From NCBI GenBank assembly GCA_026120185.1, contig JANUWF010002153.1:558001-622000 (forward strand): a stretch of DNA of 64,000 nucleotides, given 5' to 3'. The notes under the pieces are model-generated. The model made no database searches. It worked only from the letters and a program-made list of their open reading frames with translations, and had not been told where the DNA came from. Numbering within the stretch: the stretch's first letter is position 1; each line of letters opens with the position of its first letter. Shown here one piece after another: positions 1 to 10,932 of the stretch. The position numbers were made by a program, and so were the translations under genes. The DNA is from Voacanga thouarsii (lineage: Eukaryota; Streptophyta; Magnoliopsida; Gentianales; Apocynaceae).

Positions 1-1818
1 CATTAGCCGTTTATTGCTAAACCTACACCGAACATCGTTTTCAAGTCAAATCGTGTTCGGCCGAAAAATAGCTAACGTGCCGGATGAGTAGCCAGCATCT
101 AGCCGACGTGCCCGACGGTTAGCCGACATTCAACTGATGTTTAGCCGATGGGGCCGATGGTTAAGGAAAACGTTTAACTTTCGTTCATGTTGTTTTTTCA
201 TCATTTGATCAATTCTTTTGTTTTCCTTTTCCCACATCCTTCCTCCCTTCATAAACAAGGGATTCACTTCCTATTTCCCATTTATTTCATCTAAAATCAC
301 ACAATTAATCATCCTTAATTTCTTCCATTTCTGGGCTCATTTTTCTAGAATTTCACCAATTGACGATGATTTTTTTTTTTCATATAACTTTCAATCCACA
401 ACTCTGATTTAGCTCTATGATATACCAAAATCACCGTAAGACTCTTAACTTTAATTCTATATTAGCCTTTTTTAGATTCCTAGTTCTCGTGACATTTTAT
501 GGGGCAAAAATAGCTCCAGTAGTTTTGTCTCAATTTCACTATTCATGCTTTCGTTTATTTTCCTTTAGCCTTTAGCACATTGGATCCATTAATTCAATCA
601 ATCCTCTCTCAAACCATCTTTAATTCTAAATTTCCAGATTTCCAGTAGCTCACAAAAGTCACACTTATTCAACACAAATTTATCTCTTCAAATCAAAAGC
701 TAGTTTGAACTATTTTGCCAACCAAGAAAATTCCATTTTTACTCTACTTTGATCATCACCTCTTCAACCGAAAATAAGCCTTCAAGCTACCATAATTATT
801 TAGTTCATCCTCACACAAAACATCATTCAAAGGCCCTTAGGCAGCCGGCACATATACAAGCATATATAAAGTTCATACACAAAAGTTCACAAACCCTAGC
901 TTTGATCCGAAATCAATACATGAAAGTCATGTTTTTATGTTCAAATTCATATAATCATAATCATCATTCACCTGACAACAACTTTAATTCAAGCAAAGTA
1001 AGGTTTTACCTTATATTTAAGGCTATTTGGGGTGATTTTACACACCAATCACTTTTTCCTCCATAAAATTTTCCTTTATTTCTTCTTGCATGGCTGCCAA
1101 CTTCTTGGCCTATTTTCAGCTATTCAATAACCTTTTCTTGGTCTATGTATTAACCAATCAAAATGCACAAGACTTTAATCAAACAGGCCCACAAAATGAT
1201 ATGTTCCAATCACAAAATTACATATTATTCTTCATTTATTTTGCAAAGCTTATTTAAGAAATCTTTCATGCATGAATCTTTCATGCATCCTCTTATTATT
1301 TGACACTTGTCCTTGGCTACCAATCACAAGAAGCCACACATCCCATTTTCAACCACATTTTCTTATTTTCTTTAGAAATGACCAAATTCGGGTCCGTAAC
1401 GGAAAAATATTTTATTTCACCAATCAACTCCAAAAATTCTACTGAATTCATTGGTAATACTTAAATTCTTCAATTCCTTCTATACTTGGTCAAATTTGCA
1501 GTCAAAGTCGCGGGCGCGGTCACAGTGATGAAAATTCCCCTGATATCCCAAGTAGCATAATTCACACCAAAACGTGCATTCACTGATCAATTTATCTTTT
1601 CAGAGTACCCTATAATTCTTATTTTGTTAATAATAATAGCCTTTCAAAAAATTAGGGTATGGGTAGAACAAATACAATAATTACATCCAAGTCCCACGAT
1701 ACTATTATACCAAAATATTCTTCTCATTAAACCAATCATCTTTTGGTCTAGTCATTGATATAAATTTTCATCCTATTACAAATAGTAGCCAATTGAAAGT
1801 AAAAGGTGGGGTGTTACA
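1..1818 (-). mobile_element. LTR of family B, right part (B3), cut by window start
   Basis: This stretch aligns by eye with 56908-58957 and 59110-60900. Shared landmarks in order are a GCCGACG-rich block, the phrase around a purine-poor ACCTTATATTT box, a conserved block near 1375-1550 containing GGGTCCGTAACGG and GTCGCGGGCGCGGTC, and the terminus GGGGTGTTACA at 1808-1818. The terminus is the reverse complement of the TGTAACACCCC that opens family B at 55062. The minus orientation is inferred because family B shares a block (TGAGTCCCGTGTGTGC) with the Tekay LTRs in the same direction, and those are minus. No coding capacity is seen. Confidence 0.65.
71..165. promoter_or_regulatory. GCCGAC-type motif cluster in LTR B3
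   Basis: An iterated CG-rich word (AGCCGACG and variants) sits in an AT-rich LTR. Exact GCCGAC cores lie at 102-107 and 122-127. The plant DRE/CRT element recognised by DREB/CBF factors has the core RCCGAC. The match is seen in the sequence; any response to cold or drought is inference. Confidence 0.35.
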
Positions 1819-3738
1819 AACTAGATAGCATTCTCAAACTCACATAAGTTCCCTTTAAGTACTCAAGAATCGCAAGGCACGAATCTAGAGATTAGTGCAA
1901 TCTTTTATTCATGCTCAATACTTCAAGTATCGACTTGTTGTTAAAATATTTCCTTTCCCGGAAATATATTCCAAACAATAAAAATGTTCCAAGGTTTTAA
2001 CAGTTGATAATAAATCCATGCTACGATTTTCACAACCGAATGCATGAAAATACTATATAAATGCTTGATACAATTAATGCGGAAATTCTAAATTGATCAT
2101 CCTATCATATGTGAATGATTACTCAAAATGTAGCATCCTTAAATGGCATAATTATTTATGCTTCCAAATCTTTCATAATATTTTTAATAGAATAAACTAG
2201 CATGGTTATATTTTATTGTAAATATTACATAGATGTGGGGACTTACCTGAAGTCCATAAAAAATGTGCTTAATTCTAAGTCCAAAATTTCACGTTTTCAC
2301 CTCTTACAAAATTTGTCACATGAACCGGACACATATCAATTTCCTATCGTATGTAACAAACATATTCTCACTATTAACAACTTTAAATTATCTTACTAAC
2401 CCTATTCCTGGGTTTCCTAGATCATCTCTCACATCATTGTCACCAACAAACATCGTAGTATTTATTATTATACACAATTAGCACATACTTAACATGTCAT
2501 ATATAAATATACAATGATATTAACTAATGGGAATAATAAAAACCTCTGTTAGTTATACTAAAATCCTCCATTTTTCCTATCATGGCACAATTTTATATTT
2601 TAGCCATAACTTTTGATTTACAAGCCGATTAACCTCAAATTTGAGCCAAAACGCTCATAAGATCCTTAGCTACACAATTATGAAGTCCTTTCAATTCATT
2701 CCTGAACTGGCAGAAAACTACTGGGACCAAAACATCCCAGAATTTTCATATATTAAAGTATTTTCTTAGAAATCACACTCTTGCTTTCTAGCTTCATTTT
2801 ATTTCTTACATATTATTTAATTCATTTCAATACTCATGTTAACATCATAAAACTATCCTAATTACAGCTATGATAAAGACAGAATATCACATAATTATCA
2901 CAACCAAAACCGGTAGTCATAAATACATATATCAAGCTTGTATTTTATATAATTGCCATAACTTATTTCATTCATTTTCTTTCTTCCTTCGCTTAGTCAT
3001 GATTTCAGCCATGAACATCTTTCCAAAACCCTTCCAAGACATCATCAAATAGCACAAAATCACACAAAAATCAATTTGCAAATCCACTGCCATATAAATC
3101 TCCAACAAAACCACACCATAATATTTTAACATATCAAGTATCACCAATCTATTCAAATATTCATAATTCACTATTAAACATGCATCATAATGCTCTATAT
3201 TATGCATAGAATAAGTAAGTTCAACTTTAAGAAGCACAAGGTTTTACCTTCCTAAATGAATTAGCCAACTTGCTTGCTTTTCTCATTTTCTTGATTTTTT
3301 TTTCTCTATTTCTTTTTCTTTCTCTCAAGCTTTTTCTTTCTTCCTTTCTTCTTTTTCTCTCTTTCTTCTCAAAGTTTCAATTTCTCTCTCTCTATCTTGG
3401 CCGAAAGTCCTAAGCTTTCTCCCACAACTTTTATCTGTAGATAATTTTGGTAGTTTGCAAATCTTAATCAACCAAGGATGATTCATATAGTGACTCATCC
3501 AGCTTAGTGATCATATAGAATGTTATAAAAGCATAGAGAACATATTAGAAGCTTACGAAAGCTTTTAGTGCTTGCTAAAAACTTTTGAAACATTAAAGGA
3601 CTTTATGGAAATTCATATAATATAATAATTCCAAGAATTGTTATGTAGAATAATAATAATAATAGTAATGATAGTAATTAAATAGTACTAAAAAACTAGT
3701 AATTTAATAATATAGTAATATAAGAAAATTATAGTATA

Positions 3739-3770
<32 letters not shown>

Positions 3771-4285
3771 ACACACACACACACACACACACACTAATAT
3801 AATACAAATATTTATGGAGATAATATTACCTATAAATTATATAATCAAGGTTTATGTGGCCCACCACAAAAATGACCCAAAGTAATAATTAAGGTGGGCC
3901 ACCTTACTTTATAAAAGAAAACATCTAATCATGATTATTAAAATATAAGTTGTAACTATGTTATTAGGCCACCTAACTATCATGATGATGATGATAATAG
4001 TCTATAGAAAATATAATATTTCTTAAAGTAATATTTATTTAATCATATGTATATAATATACATAAAGTAGAATATTTCTTATCAGGAATATGATTATAGG
4101 AAAAATATATTTATTTCCTATTAAATATACCAATAGTATGTAATAATAAGCACCTAAAGCAACTTCATCTATCTGTTTAAATCAAATAACTTATTCATTC
4201 AATAGTATCTTGATAAATCACTACTTATTAAGAAAATAAACATACAACACAACATAATAAGAAGAACATCTTAATGCATGTTGTT
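1819..4285 (-). mobile_element. Degenerate relative of LTR family B (B4), right-hand part
   Basis: No gene is seen. The order of weakly conserved phrases follows the right half of family B: a GGACTTACCTGAAGTCC box at about 2238 (compare GGACTCACCTCGTGTCC at 56823), a box equivalent to the chain around 57290-57420 near 2610-2730, a GGTTTTACCTT box at 3240, a pyrimidine-rich run with TTGGCCGAAAG near 3300-3420, and a GGCCCACCACAAAAATGACC box near 3860. The abrupt start in mid-LTR right after B3 suggests that B3 inserted into B4, as B2 did into B1. Divergence is high, so the family assignment is tentative. Confidence 0.4.
3738..3796. repeat. Compound microsatellite (TA)n(TGTA)n(CA)n
   Basis: A run of AT dinucleotides passes into ATGT units and then an AC run. 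It is a simple repeat inside the old LTR material. Confidence 0.9.
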
Positions 4286-5400
4286 TACCGATGCTATTCA
4301 CTATGAAAAAATGTATTACATTATGTATGATTTGCTTATGTATTGGGATAGTGCTATCGATAGAACTGGCTACTTCCAATGTCCTATTGCTCTGTGTAGA
4401 GTAGGATGAATCCCAAAACTGGACCAGGTTACTTGGAAAAATCTATCTCTAACGTGAGTTAGTATAAAGGTCAAAGCCCTTATTGACTACTTAACGTCTT
4501 CATTGGTTCATAAGACCGGTCCAATGTCACAACTTCTCAAGGAATCATATTCCCTGGAGGAAAATCAAGATAATAGTTTTTCGGGGCAAAATATTGTTAT
4601 GCAAAAGTTTGTCATTTCCTGAGTAACTATTCTCAAAGGCCAGAAAACATGAAAGGACACATACCTTTCAATCATCATATAACATACTTTGGAATGTATT
4701 TGAGGGAAAATGCATTCATGCATTGCCACAAAAATGTTTTCCTTTATCAAAACACATCAATTTTGAGAGCATATGATGTCATATTAGAATCCACATAGTC
4801 ATACTCATGTTTTTAAATCAGCCTTGTTGCATAGCATATGTGTTTAAAAGATCAAAAAGGCTAATTTATAATAATTGAATAAATTTTCAATACATAGAAG
4901 CTTTATAAAGTTTACTTCTAGTCATTAAATATAATTTAATGTGTAAAAGCTTCACTATGCATAATTCTTCAAAGAAAATAATATGCCAAGTCTAGTAGAT
5001 CATGCCCTCAAAAAATGGTGAAAGCTTATTCTAGAATATGTCCTGAAATATTTAGCCACATCCAGAAAACATGAAATTTTATCAAAAACAACACTTAGCC
5101 AAATAGTAGTTTTGAAATCAAAGGTATTGACCTTGTGTAACGCTACCACTTAGATATATGTCATCCTTAAAGTTGCACAAAGTCCTTATAGTAGACACAT
5201 CTATATCAAATATCATTCCATACTTCTCTTAGCATCTAAGGTTCTAAACTAATATATTGCTAACAAAATGCCCCAATAAGGAGATTACTTATTTCCTAAA
5301 TTCTTATTTCTCATTGGAAATGGAAATACATAAGGGAATATTGTCTTCTCCATATTTTTATTTCTTTATCCGTTTTATCCAACATGTTTGCAAATCATTT
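4286..5400 (-). mobile_element. Degenerate left-hand part of a family B-like LTR
   Basis: The stretch 4425-4620 resembles 54120-54300 in LTR B1: a GGTTACT box, TCTAACGTGAGTTAGTAT, TTATTGACTACTTAACG, and GGGGCAAAATATTG follow in the same order. The rest to 5400 is AT-rich and has no recognisable coding potential. At 5401 the sequence is cut by an Athila-type LTR. Confidence 0.4.
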
Positions 5401-5600
5401 TGATGAGGGCTCATCATATACATATTTTTTAGTATGTTTTATACTTTTGTAATAAATTTTTACTTAAATCACTACTCATTATACCCCTTTTCATCTTTTT
5501 ATAGGAAATAAAGAAAATACTAATTGGAGATGATAAAGATGAAAAGGAAGGAAAATAGAACAAAAATGGAAGAAAAATGAAGAAGCCAAGCAAGAAGTAG

Positions 5601-6002
5601 GTGGCCTAGGGAAGTATAATTTGTCTAGGCCGCCTAGAGTATTTGTGTTGTATTATCTTCCAGAAGATTGGCAACTAAGGGACCACATATTCCTTAGGTC
5701 GTCGGGTGGTCTTCAACATCACCTATTGTCTAGAGAGTTGGCAGCCTAAGAAAGTACAAGTTCCCTAGGCCGCCTAGTATATCTTCTTTGTGTAATCTTT
5801 CCAAAAGGTTGGTGGCCTAGGGAGCTATAGCTTCCCTAGGCCGCTTGATGCACTCATGTATATGTTTTATGCTTTAAGGTTTGCAGCTTAGGGAAAAGCA
5901 AGTTCCTTAGGTTGCCTAGTTGTTGGATGTGTTGCCAAGCCCAGAGACTTGGCAGCCCAGGGAAGTTCACGGCTAAAGGAAGTTGAACTTCCCTCGGCCA
6001 CC
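5601..6002 (+). repeat. Six-unit array of hairpin-prone GGCCTAGGGA/TCCCTAGGCC modules
   Basis: Units begin at about 5601, 5670, 5740, 5811, 5883 and 5951, a spacing of 68-72 bp. Each has a left word like GGTGGCCTAGGGA, a spacer of roughly 8-12 bases (longer in the last unit), and a right word like TTCCCTAGGCCGCC that can pair with the left word. The unit at 5814-5842 is a near-perfect palindrome. Four of these units recur at 7340-7600 in the partial second copy. Confidence 0.8.
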
Positions 6003-6101
6003 TTCTTTCTGGAAAACTAGGTAGCCTGCACTGGCTACATGCTACAAAAGCTTGTAGATTTGTGCTTTTCTACCATTTTCTTCATTTCTTTCCATGTACA
6101 C

Positions 6102-6109
6102 TATAAATA
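6102..6109 (+). promoter_or_regulatory. Candidate TATA box of LTR C1
   Basis: TATAAATA lies about 150 bp after the start of the last hairpin module and is followed by ACCCCCATTATA. The same placement is seen in LTRs C3, C4 and C6, which supports its role as the element promoter. Confidence 0.6.
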
Positions 6110-7166
6110 CCCCCATTATAAACCATAATTGGTTATCCAGCAGCCAAAAGATCCCTTAGAGAGCTCAAAAGAAATACCAAGAAAGAGAGTATCTGGGGGA
6201 AGCATGAAGAAGAAGAATGGGTTGTTCAAGGAAAAGAAGTTCAAGATCTTGTCTACAAGTGGAGTTCTTTCTTTTTCTATATATTATAGTATAACAATGT
6301 TGATGATTATATAATTTTAGTTGTATTTGGGGGATGAACCCCAATCTATATTCTTGTATTGAATTATTATTACGATTTATTGAATTCTAATATCTTGTAT
6401 TTGATTACTTAGGCATTATTGTGTTGGATTGATTATGTACATTTGACTGATTTATTCAATTGATTAGTTCACTCTTAATGAATTCGAGAGATGAAGTTAG
6501 GAGTTGAATACTAAATTAATTAGTCTAATATTTATTTTCCATTGATTAACTCGAGAGAGAGGTCAAAGGATTAGAAGTTAGTAGTCAATGGATTTTTAAT
6601 ATTTCCTAGAGGTAGGGATATTAGGGCTTCTGAGTATCTTTTGGGTGATGAGTGAGTGTAATGCTTCCTTTGGTTAGATTGACTAGGTAGAGATACCAAT
6701 TAACTAAGCCTTAGGAAAGAAATCTCATAACTCGAGACTGATTATGGTTTATTCTTGAAAACTCATACCGGTGTTCGAATTGGGTTTTGAAAAGTATAGT
6801 GATATATAGTTTACGAGACATGTATTTAGGTGGATATCTTCTTGTACATAACCTTTCCCTTATTCTTACTTCTTGACAATCGTTGTGATGTTTCTCGTGT
6901 GGGTCTAATGTACTCTTTATTATAGTAGTTTAGCATTGTTAGTTTTATTTACTTTTCCTCTTTATTTAATTTGACTAAACAATAAAATTACAGCAAAGTA
7001 CTGGTAATTGCTAAGTTCCCGTAGATTCATTTCTTGCTATTTTCTATACTATGCAATGGATATACTTGCCATATTATGTGGTTTTAGTGTTTGGTATTTT
7101 AAATTTGAAACTTGATAATTTTTTGCTTTTGGTATACTATTTTCAATACACGAAAAACACCCATCA

Positions 7167-7618
7167 AGTTTTTAGCTTGTATTGGATATAGAATTTAATT
7201 AAAAAACTTGATAATAGCTATGTATATAATTTGTGGCTTTTTGTTGAAAATAAAGAAAATACTAATTAGTGATGATAAAGATGAAAAAAAAAAGGAAAAT
7301 GGATAAAAAAAACAAATGAAAAATAAAGAAGCCAAGGAAGAAGTTGACAATTGAAGGAAGTACAATTTCTCTAGGCCACCTAATATATTTGTGTGATGCA
7401 TATTTTCCAGAAGATTAGTGGCCAAGATAACCACAAGTTCCCTAGGCCTCCTGGTGGTCATCAATATTGCCAATAGTCTAGAGAGTTAGCAGCCTAGGAA
7501 AGCTCAAGTTCCCTAGGCCACTTGGTATGTCTTGTTTATGTAATCTTTCTAGAAGGTAGGTGGCTTAGGGAGCTTTAACTTCTCTAAACCACTTGATGCA
7601 CTCGTGTATATATTTTAT
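7167..7618 (+). mobile_element. Short internal remnant plus partial second copy of LTR C1
   Basis: 7167-7245 is a leader-like remnant. From about 7246 the sequence follows LTR C1 from its position 5504 (AAATAAAGAAAATACTAATT) to about 5870 (CACTTGATGCACTCGTGTATATATTTTAT). There it is cut by LTR C2. It contains four hairpin modules in weakened form. It may be the 5'-truncated second LTR of the C1 element or an independent copy. Confidence 0.6.
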
Positions 7619-7798
7619 TAATAGCGCCTAAGTTTGTCAATATTTTTCTTGTTAATTGAGGTTATTTTGTAATACTTTTAATTTAATAACATATCAATTC
7701 CCTTCCTATTTGATTTTTTTCTTGTGAAAAGTGTTTCTTGTAATTTTGTGCAGAAATTGTAGAATTTGGAGTTCAATTTCACAAATATTGAACGAACC

Positions 7799-8265
7799 CA
7801 GTGCCGGCCCACGATGCCCAAACCAGCCCTGCCTTGGTTTTGCAAAAACAGAGCAAAATAGAGAAGGGACAGGGCAAAACAAAGTTGAACCAGCCACGGG
7901 TCAAGCTCATAAACTAGTGGCCAGCTTAACAAGAGAAGAAAGCAAAATTTTTTTGTAAGATAAGCCGTGGGTGGCTTCATGTGAACCACGACTGGCTTCC
8001 AAGAGATTTTCAGAGAAAAGCCACATCTAGTAGAGGAAAAGCTGTGGCCGACTTCCGGAAGGAATAATAGAGAAGTCGCAGCCAGTTAGGAGAGAAGTTA
8101 GCTCAGCCAACCAGCTTGAAGAAGGAAAGAACAATGGTAGCTCGGCAGCTCAACACGGAAAAGGAAGATACAGTTGGCTTCGAGGCTCGATCGGCTTTAG
8201 CATAAGAAGAAATGAAGCAATGGCTCAGTTTTTATAGGAAATGGCTCCGTGGCTCGGGAGCGACT
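7799..8265 (+). repeat. GCCACG/CGTGGC word cluster in U3 of LTR C2
   Basis: Recurring words include AGTGCCGGCCCACG (7799), ACCAGCCACGGG (7888), AAGCCGTGGGTGGCTT (7961), AACCACGACTGGCTTCC (7984), AAGCTGTGGCCGACTTCC (8039) and AGTCGCAGCCAG. The pair 7962-8000 can fold into a hairpin through GTGG/CCAC. Spacing is less regular than in C1. Confidence 0.55.
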
Positions 8266-9281
8266 TGATTGAAGAAATAGAAAATGGCTTAGAGTCTTTC
8301 ATGGGATTTCCGCTTCTTAGCTTCTAGAAGATTGACTTCAACCAAGGGAATAAAGGGCTAAACTCAGTTAGTTCAAGAACAACAAAAGTCTTCAGCTCAC
8401 ACGATTAAAGGCGGTGGATTTGTACAGAATTTCAGAAGCCTATTAGGAAACTAGTTTATTTCACCGCGGGATTTTTATGAAAGTTGTATAGCTATATATA
8501 CAAGCCAAAAACATCCAAAACATGTATCTACATAGAGGGAAAATTCTTTCAATCATGTAATATTTTTGTATACAAAATAGAGATGAATTGAAGGATTAAA
8601 GCTGAAGTTACTCATCGGAAGAAGAATTCATCACTCAATGAGCATTGTTTCAAGAAAATCTTCAAAGGATGAAGAAAAAGACTTGTCTATGAGTTCTTTC
8701 TTAGTCCTTTTTATTTTCTTGAAAAATGATGAAATCAATGTTTTTAATTGTATTTGGATATTATTTTTGGATTCGCGATATTATAATTTATTTAGTCTTT
8801 GATCAATTAATTATTGTTCTTTGTAGTTGATTACTTATTTTTCTTCAGTGGATTGATGAAGTTGAATTTCCTTTCTAATGGATTTGGGAAACGAAGTTAG
8901 AATTGAGTTTAATTTAGTTATTTCTATAGTTGTTCTCTTAATTGGATTGGGAAAGAAGGTTAAGAATTGAACTTAAGTAATTAAAGGTTGGTTGATTTTG
9001 CCTAGAGCATATGGTTATTGGCTAATTTCATGTTTATATTGCTTAGAGTATAGGGAGATTTACGAGGAATGAGTTTAATGCATCTTTTTTGGTTACATTG
9101 GTTTGATTGGGAAATCTGCTAATTTAATAAGGAGAGAGTGATTCCATGGATTGGGAAAGAAGTGGATTCTGTCTTTATTCCTTCATGATGCCAAAAAAAT
9201 GATTGATTGTGATAAGTGCTAAATAGTTCATATTATGTCTTCTAGAGTTTTAATCTAAGTACATGTTTTCCTCTCCTGGTG

Positions 9282-9282
<1 letters not shown>

Positions 9283-9320
<38 letters not shown>
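9283..9320. repeat. (TA)n microsatellite
   Basis: About 19 uninterrupted TA dinucleotides lie within LTR C2. Confidence 0.95.
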
Positions 9321-9324
<4 letters not shown>

Positions 9325-9575
9325 TATATTCTCATCATTTATTTATTTTTATTTTTATTCTTTATCACTTGAATAAGTTGGCTAAATAGTGAATGAAAAG
9401 TAACTAGTGTGTATTTTTTCCTTGAGGATCAATACTCATTAATTCCCTATATGATGCTTAATGATGGGTCTACTTGCTCATATGTGTGATTTGGGAATTA
9501 ATGCTTTAATTAAACTTGAATGGGAATGGATACATAATTACATGATTTTTTTTTATAACCCAACAATACGCATCA

Positions 9576-10374
9576 AGTTTTTGGCACCTTTTCCAAGGAA
9601 CACTATCATGAAAGCTTGGAGTTCGTTAATTTAGCCATTAATATGTAAATAGGTATATACCTGTCAATAGTTACTAACTTTCTTTTGTATGTTTGTATGT
9701 ATTGTATTTTTACCTATTTAAATTTCTTAACTCAATATTAATGTAGAATATGTGTATTCATTGTATTTGAATATTTGATTATTTTTACGCCATAAATTTT
9801 ACATCAGTACTAACTTTCTTTATTTTTTAGGTTTTGACCTTTGTTTGTACTATGCCGGACTAACATGATATGTTGAACGAAGTGAATGTAATTTTTTTAA
9901 TTTTTGATAATTTTTAATTTTTAATTTAGTTTTTAGTTTGTGCATTTTTTATTTTGAACGTATTGTGTTCATGCATTAAATTAGGCTAGAGTTTATGTTT
10001 AAAAAAAAGAAGAAGATAACAAAAAGAGAAAAAAGAATTTTTTTTTAGACGAAAAATACATAATAATTCCTTGAAGGCCATGTTTTTCCTCAAGCCTGGC
10101 CCGACTTTGTTGTATCGGGCTTCTAGTTTTGTTTTGTTTCATGTGAAAAAAAAAATACTTTGACCGGCACTCTCCCCTACCCCATTTTTCCTTTCCTTTT
10201 CTTTTCTCTTTTTCTTTTTCTTTTCTTTTACTTTTCCTTTTTCACCTTTTCGTTATCTTTCTCAGATTCTAGTTTTTGTCCTTTTCATCATTCTTCTTTT
10301 TATTCCTTTTCCTTTGGCTTTTCTTTTTCTTCTTTTGTTGTCCCTGTTGTTGTTTGAAAATACCCAGAACCCTC
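9576..10374 (+). mobile_element. Untranslated leader of the C2 Athila-type element, first part
   Basis: The sequence after the primer site (ATCATGAAAGCTTGGAGTTCG) matches the leader at 62456. No gag frame is recognisable. The stretch becomes strongly pyrimidine-rich at 10160-10340 (long CTTTT runs) and is cut at 10374 by solo LTR C3, resuming at 11912. Confidence 0.6.
9582..9599 (+). promoter_or_regulatory. Decayed tRNA-Asp-type primer binding site of the C2 element
   Basis: TGGCACCTTTTCCAAGGA follows LTR C2 after AGTTTT. The complement of the plant tRNA-Asp 3' end reads TGGCGCCGTTGCCGGGG, so the site is recognisable but mutated. The intact-looking homologue lies at 62432. Confidence 0.6.
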
Positions 10375-10553
10375 TGATAGGGGTTAAATTAGTCATATTT
10401 TTTCTAGTTATTTGAGGTTCATTTGTAATACATTTTGTTCAATAACTAGTTATATTCCTTCATATTTCAGATTTTACCTTTGGAAAGCTATTTTGTTCTT
10501 TATCTCAGATTATTAGGGTAAAATGAAATAAAAACGTCACAAAAACGAGGAGA

Positions 10554-10822
10554 GGCGGCGCCATCTAGGACCCTAGAACCGGTGCTGACCATGCACTATT
10601 GACACGAACATCGAAGCAAGGGAAAAATTATTGAAACAGAGCAAAACAGAACCAAGGCGGCACCGGTTGTGAAGCTGGAACCGGCGTCGGCTGCATTCTG
10701 GAACACATTGTGCAAAATTCGAAGAAAAATCAGCAAACGAATGGAGGAACAGAACACAATCGGTGTTGGCTCCGAGAGCCAAGGCGGCGCCAGCTGTTCC
10801 CTGAAGCCAAGGCGGTGCTGTG
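10554..10822 (+). repeat. Three GGCGCC/AACCGG modules in U3 of LTR C3
   Basis: Module starts are at 10554 (GGCGGCGCC ... AACCGGTGCTG), 10654 (AAGGCGGCACCGGTT ... AACCGGCGTCGGCTGC) and 10759 (ATCGGTGTTGGCTCC ... AAGGCGGCGCCAGCTG ... AAGGCGGTGCTG). Offsets from the LTR start are +179, +279 and +384, the same as in C4 and C6 within a few bases. Confidence 0.75.
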
Positions 10823-10924
10823 ATTTTTCTACGCGGTTTTTGATAATCTGAGGAGTTTTAGTATCTCTTCCAACTTCTACTCGGCCATGAACTTTGTACA
10901 TACGAGTTTAGGCACTTCCTAAGC

Positions 10925-10932
10925 CTATAAAT
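10925..10932 (+). promoter_or_regulatory. Candidate TATA box of LTR C3
   Basis: TATAAATA is followed by GATGAAAAACACAAGG, a context repeated at 17579 and 61453. Confidence 0.6.

Larger units (their letters stand above)
5401..7166 (+). mobile_element. Athila-type LTR, subfamily C1
   Basis: The LTR begins TGATGAGGGCTCATC and ends CACCCATCA, with TG...CA termini and a length of 1766 bp. It is followed by AGTTTTTAGC, a relic of the AGTTTTTGGC that precedes the primer site of the other Athila-type elements here. U3 carries six regularly spaced hairpin-prone modules, then a TATA box at 6102. The downstream part has the TTGATTACTT and TTAACTCGAGAGAG blocks shared with LTRs C2-C6. The bases before 5401 (CATTT) do not match those after 7166 (AGTTT), so it is more likely a 5' LTR of a deleted element than a solo LTR. 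Confidence 0.75.
7619..9575 (+). mobile_element. Athila-type 5' LTR, subfamily C2
   Basis: The start is TAATAGCGCC, a decayed form of the TGATAGGGG start of C3-C5, followed by the shared TTGAGGTTATTTTGTAATAC block. The end is AATACGCATCA. It is followed directly by a primer-site relic, so this is a 5' LTR of about 1.96 kb. Repeated AGCCGTGGCTGGC-like words fill roughly 7799-8265. A TATA-like TATATATA lies at 8493-8500. A long TA microsatellite expands the 3' half. Confidence 0.75.

Noticed and set aside
749..1066. 105-codon open frame on the plus strand
   Set aside because: It lies within LTR family B. The homologous stretches in B1 and B2 do not keep the frame, and composition follows the AT-rich LTR.
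5396..7171. C1 as a solo LTR with its own TSD
   Set aside because: Flanks CATTT and AGTTT do not match, and the right flank looks like the pre-primer AGTTTTT of Athila-type elements.
10160..10357. 65-codon Phe/Ser-rich plus-strand frame resembling a membrane protein
   Set aside because: It is a direct reading of a CTTTT-rich pyrimidine tract in an untranslated leader.
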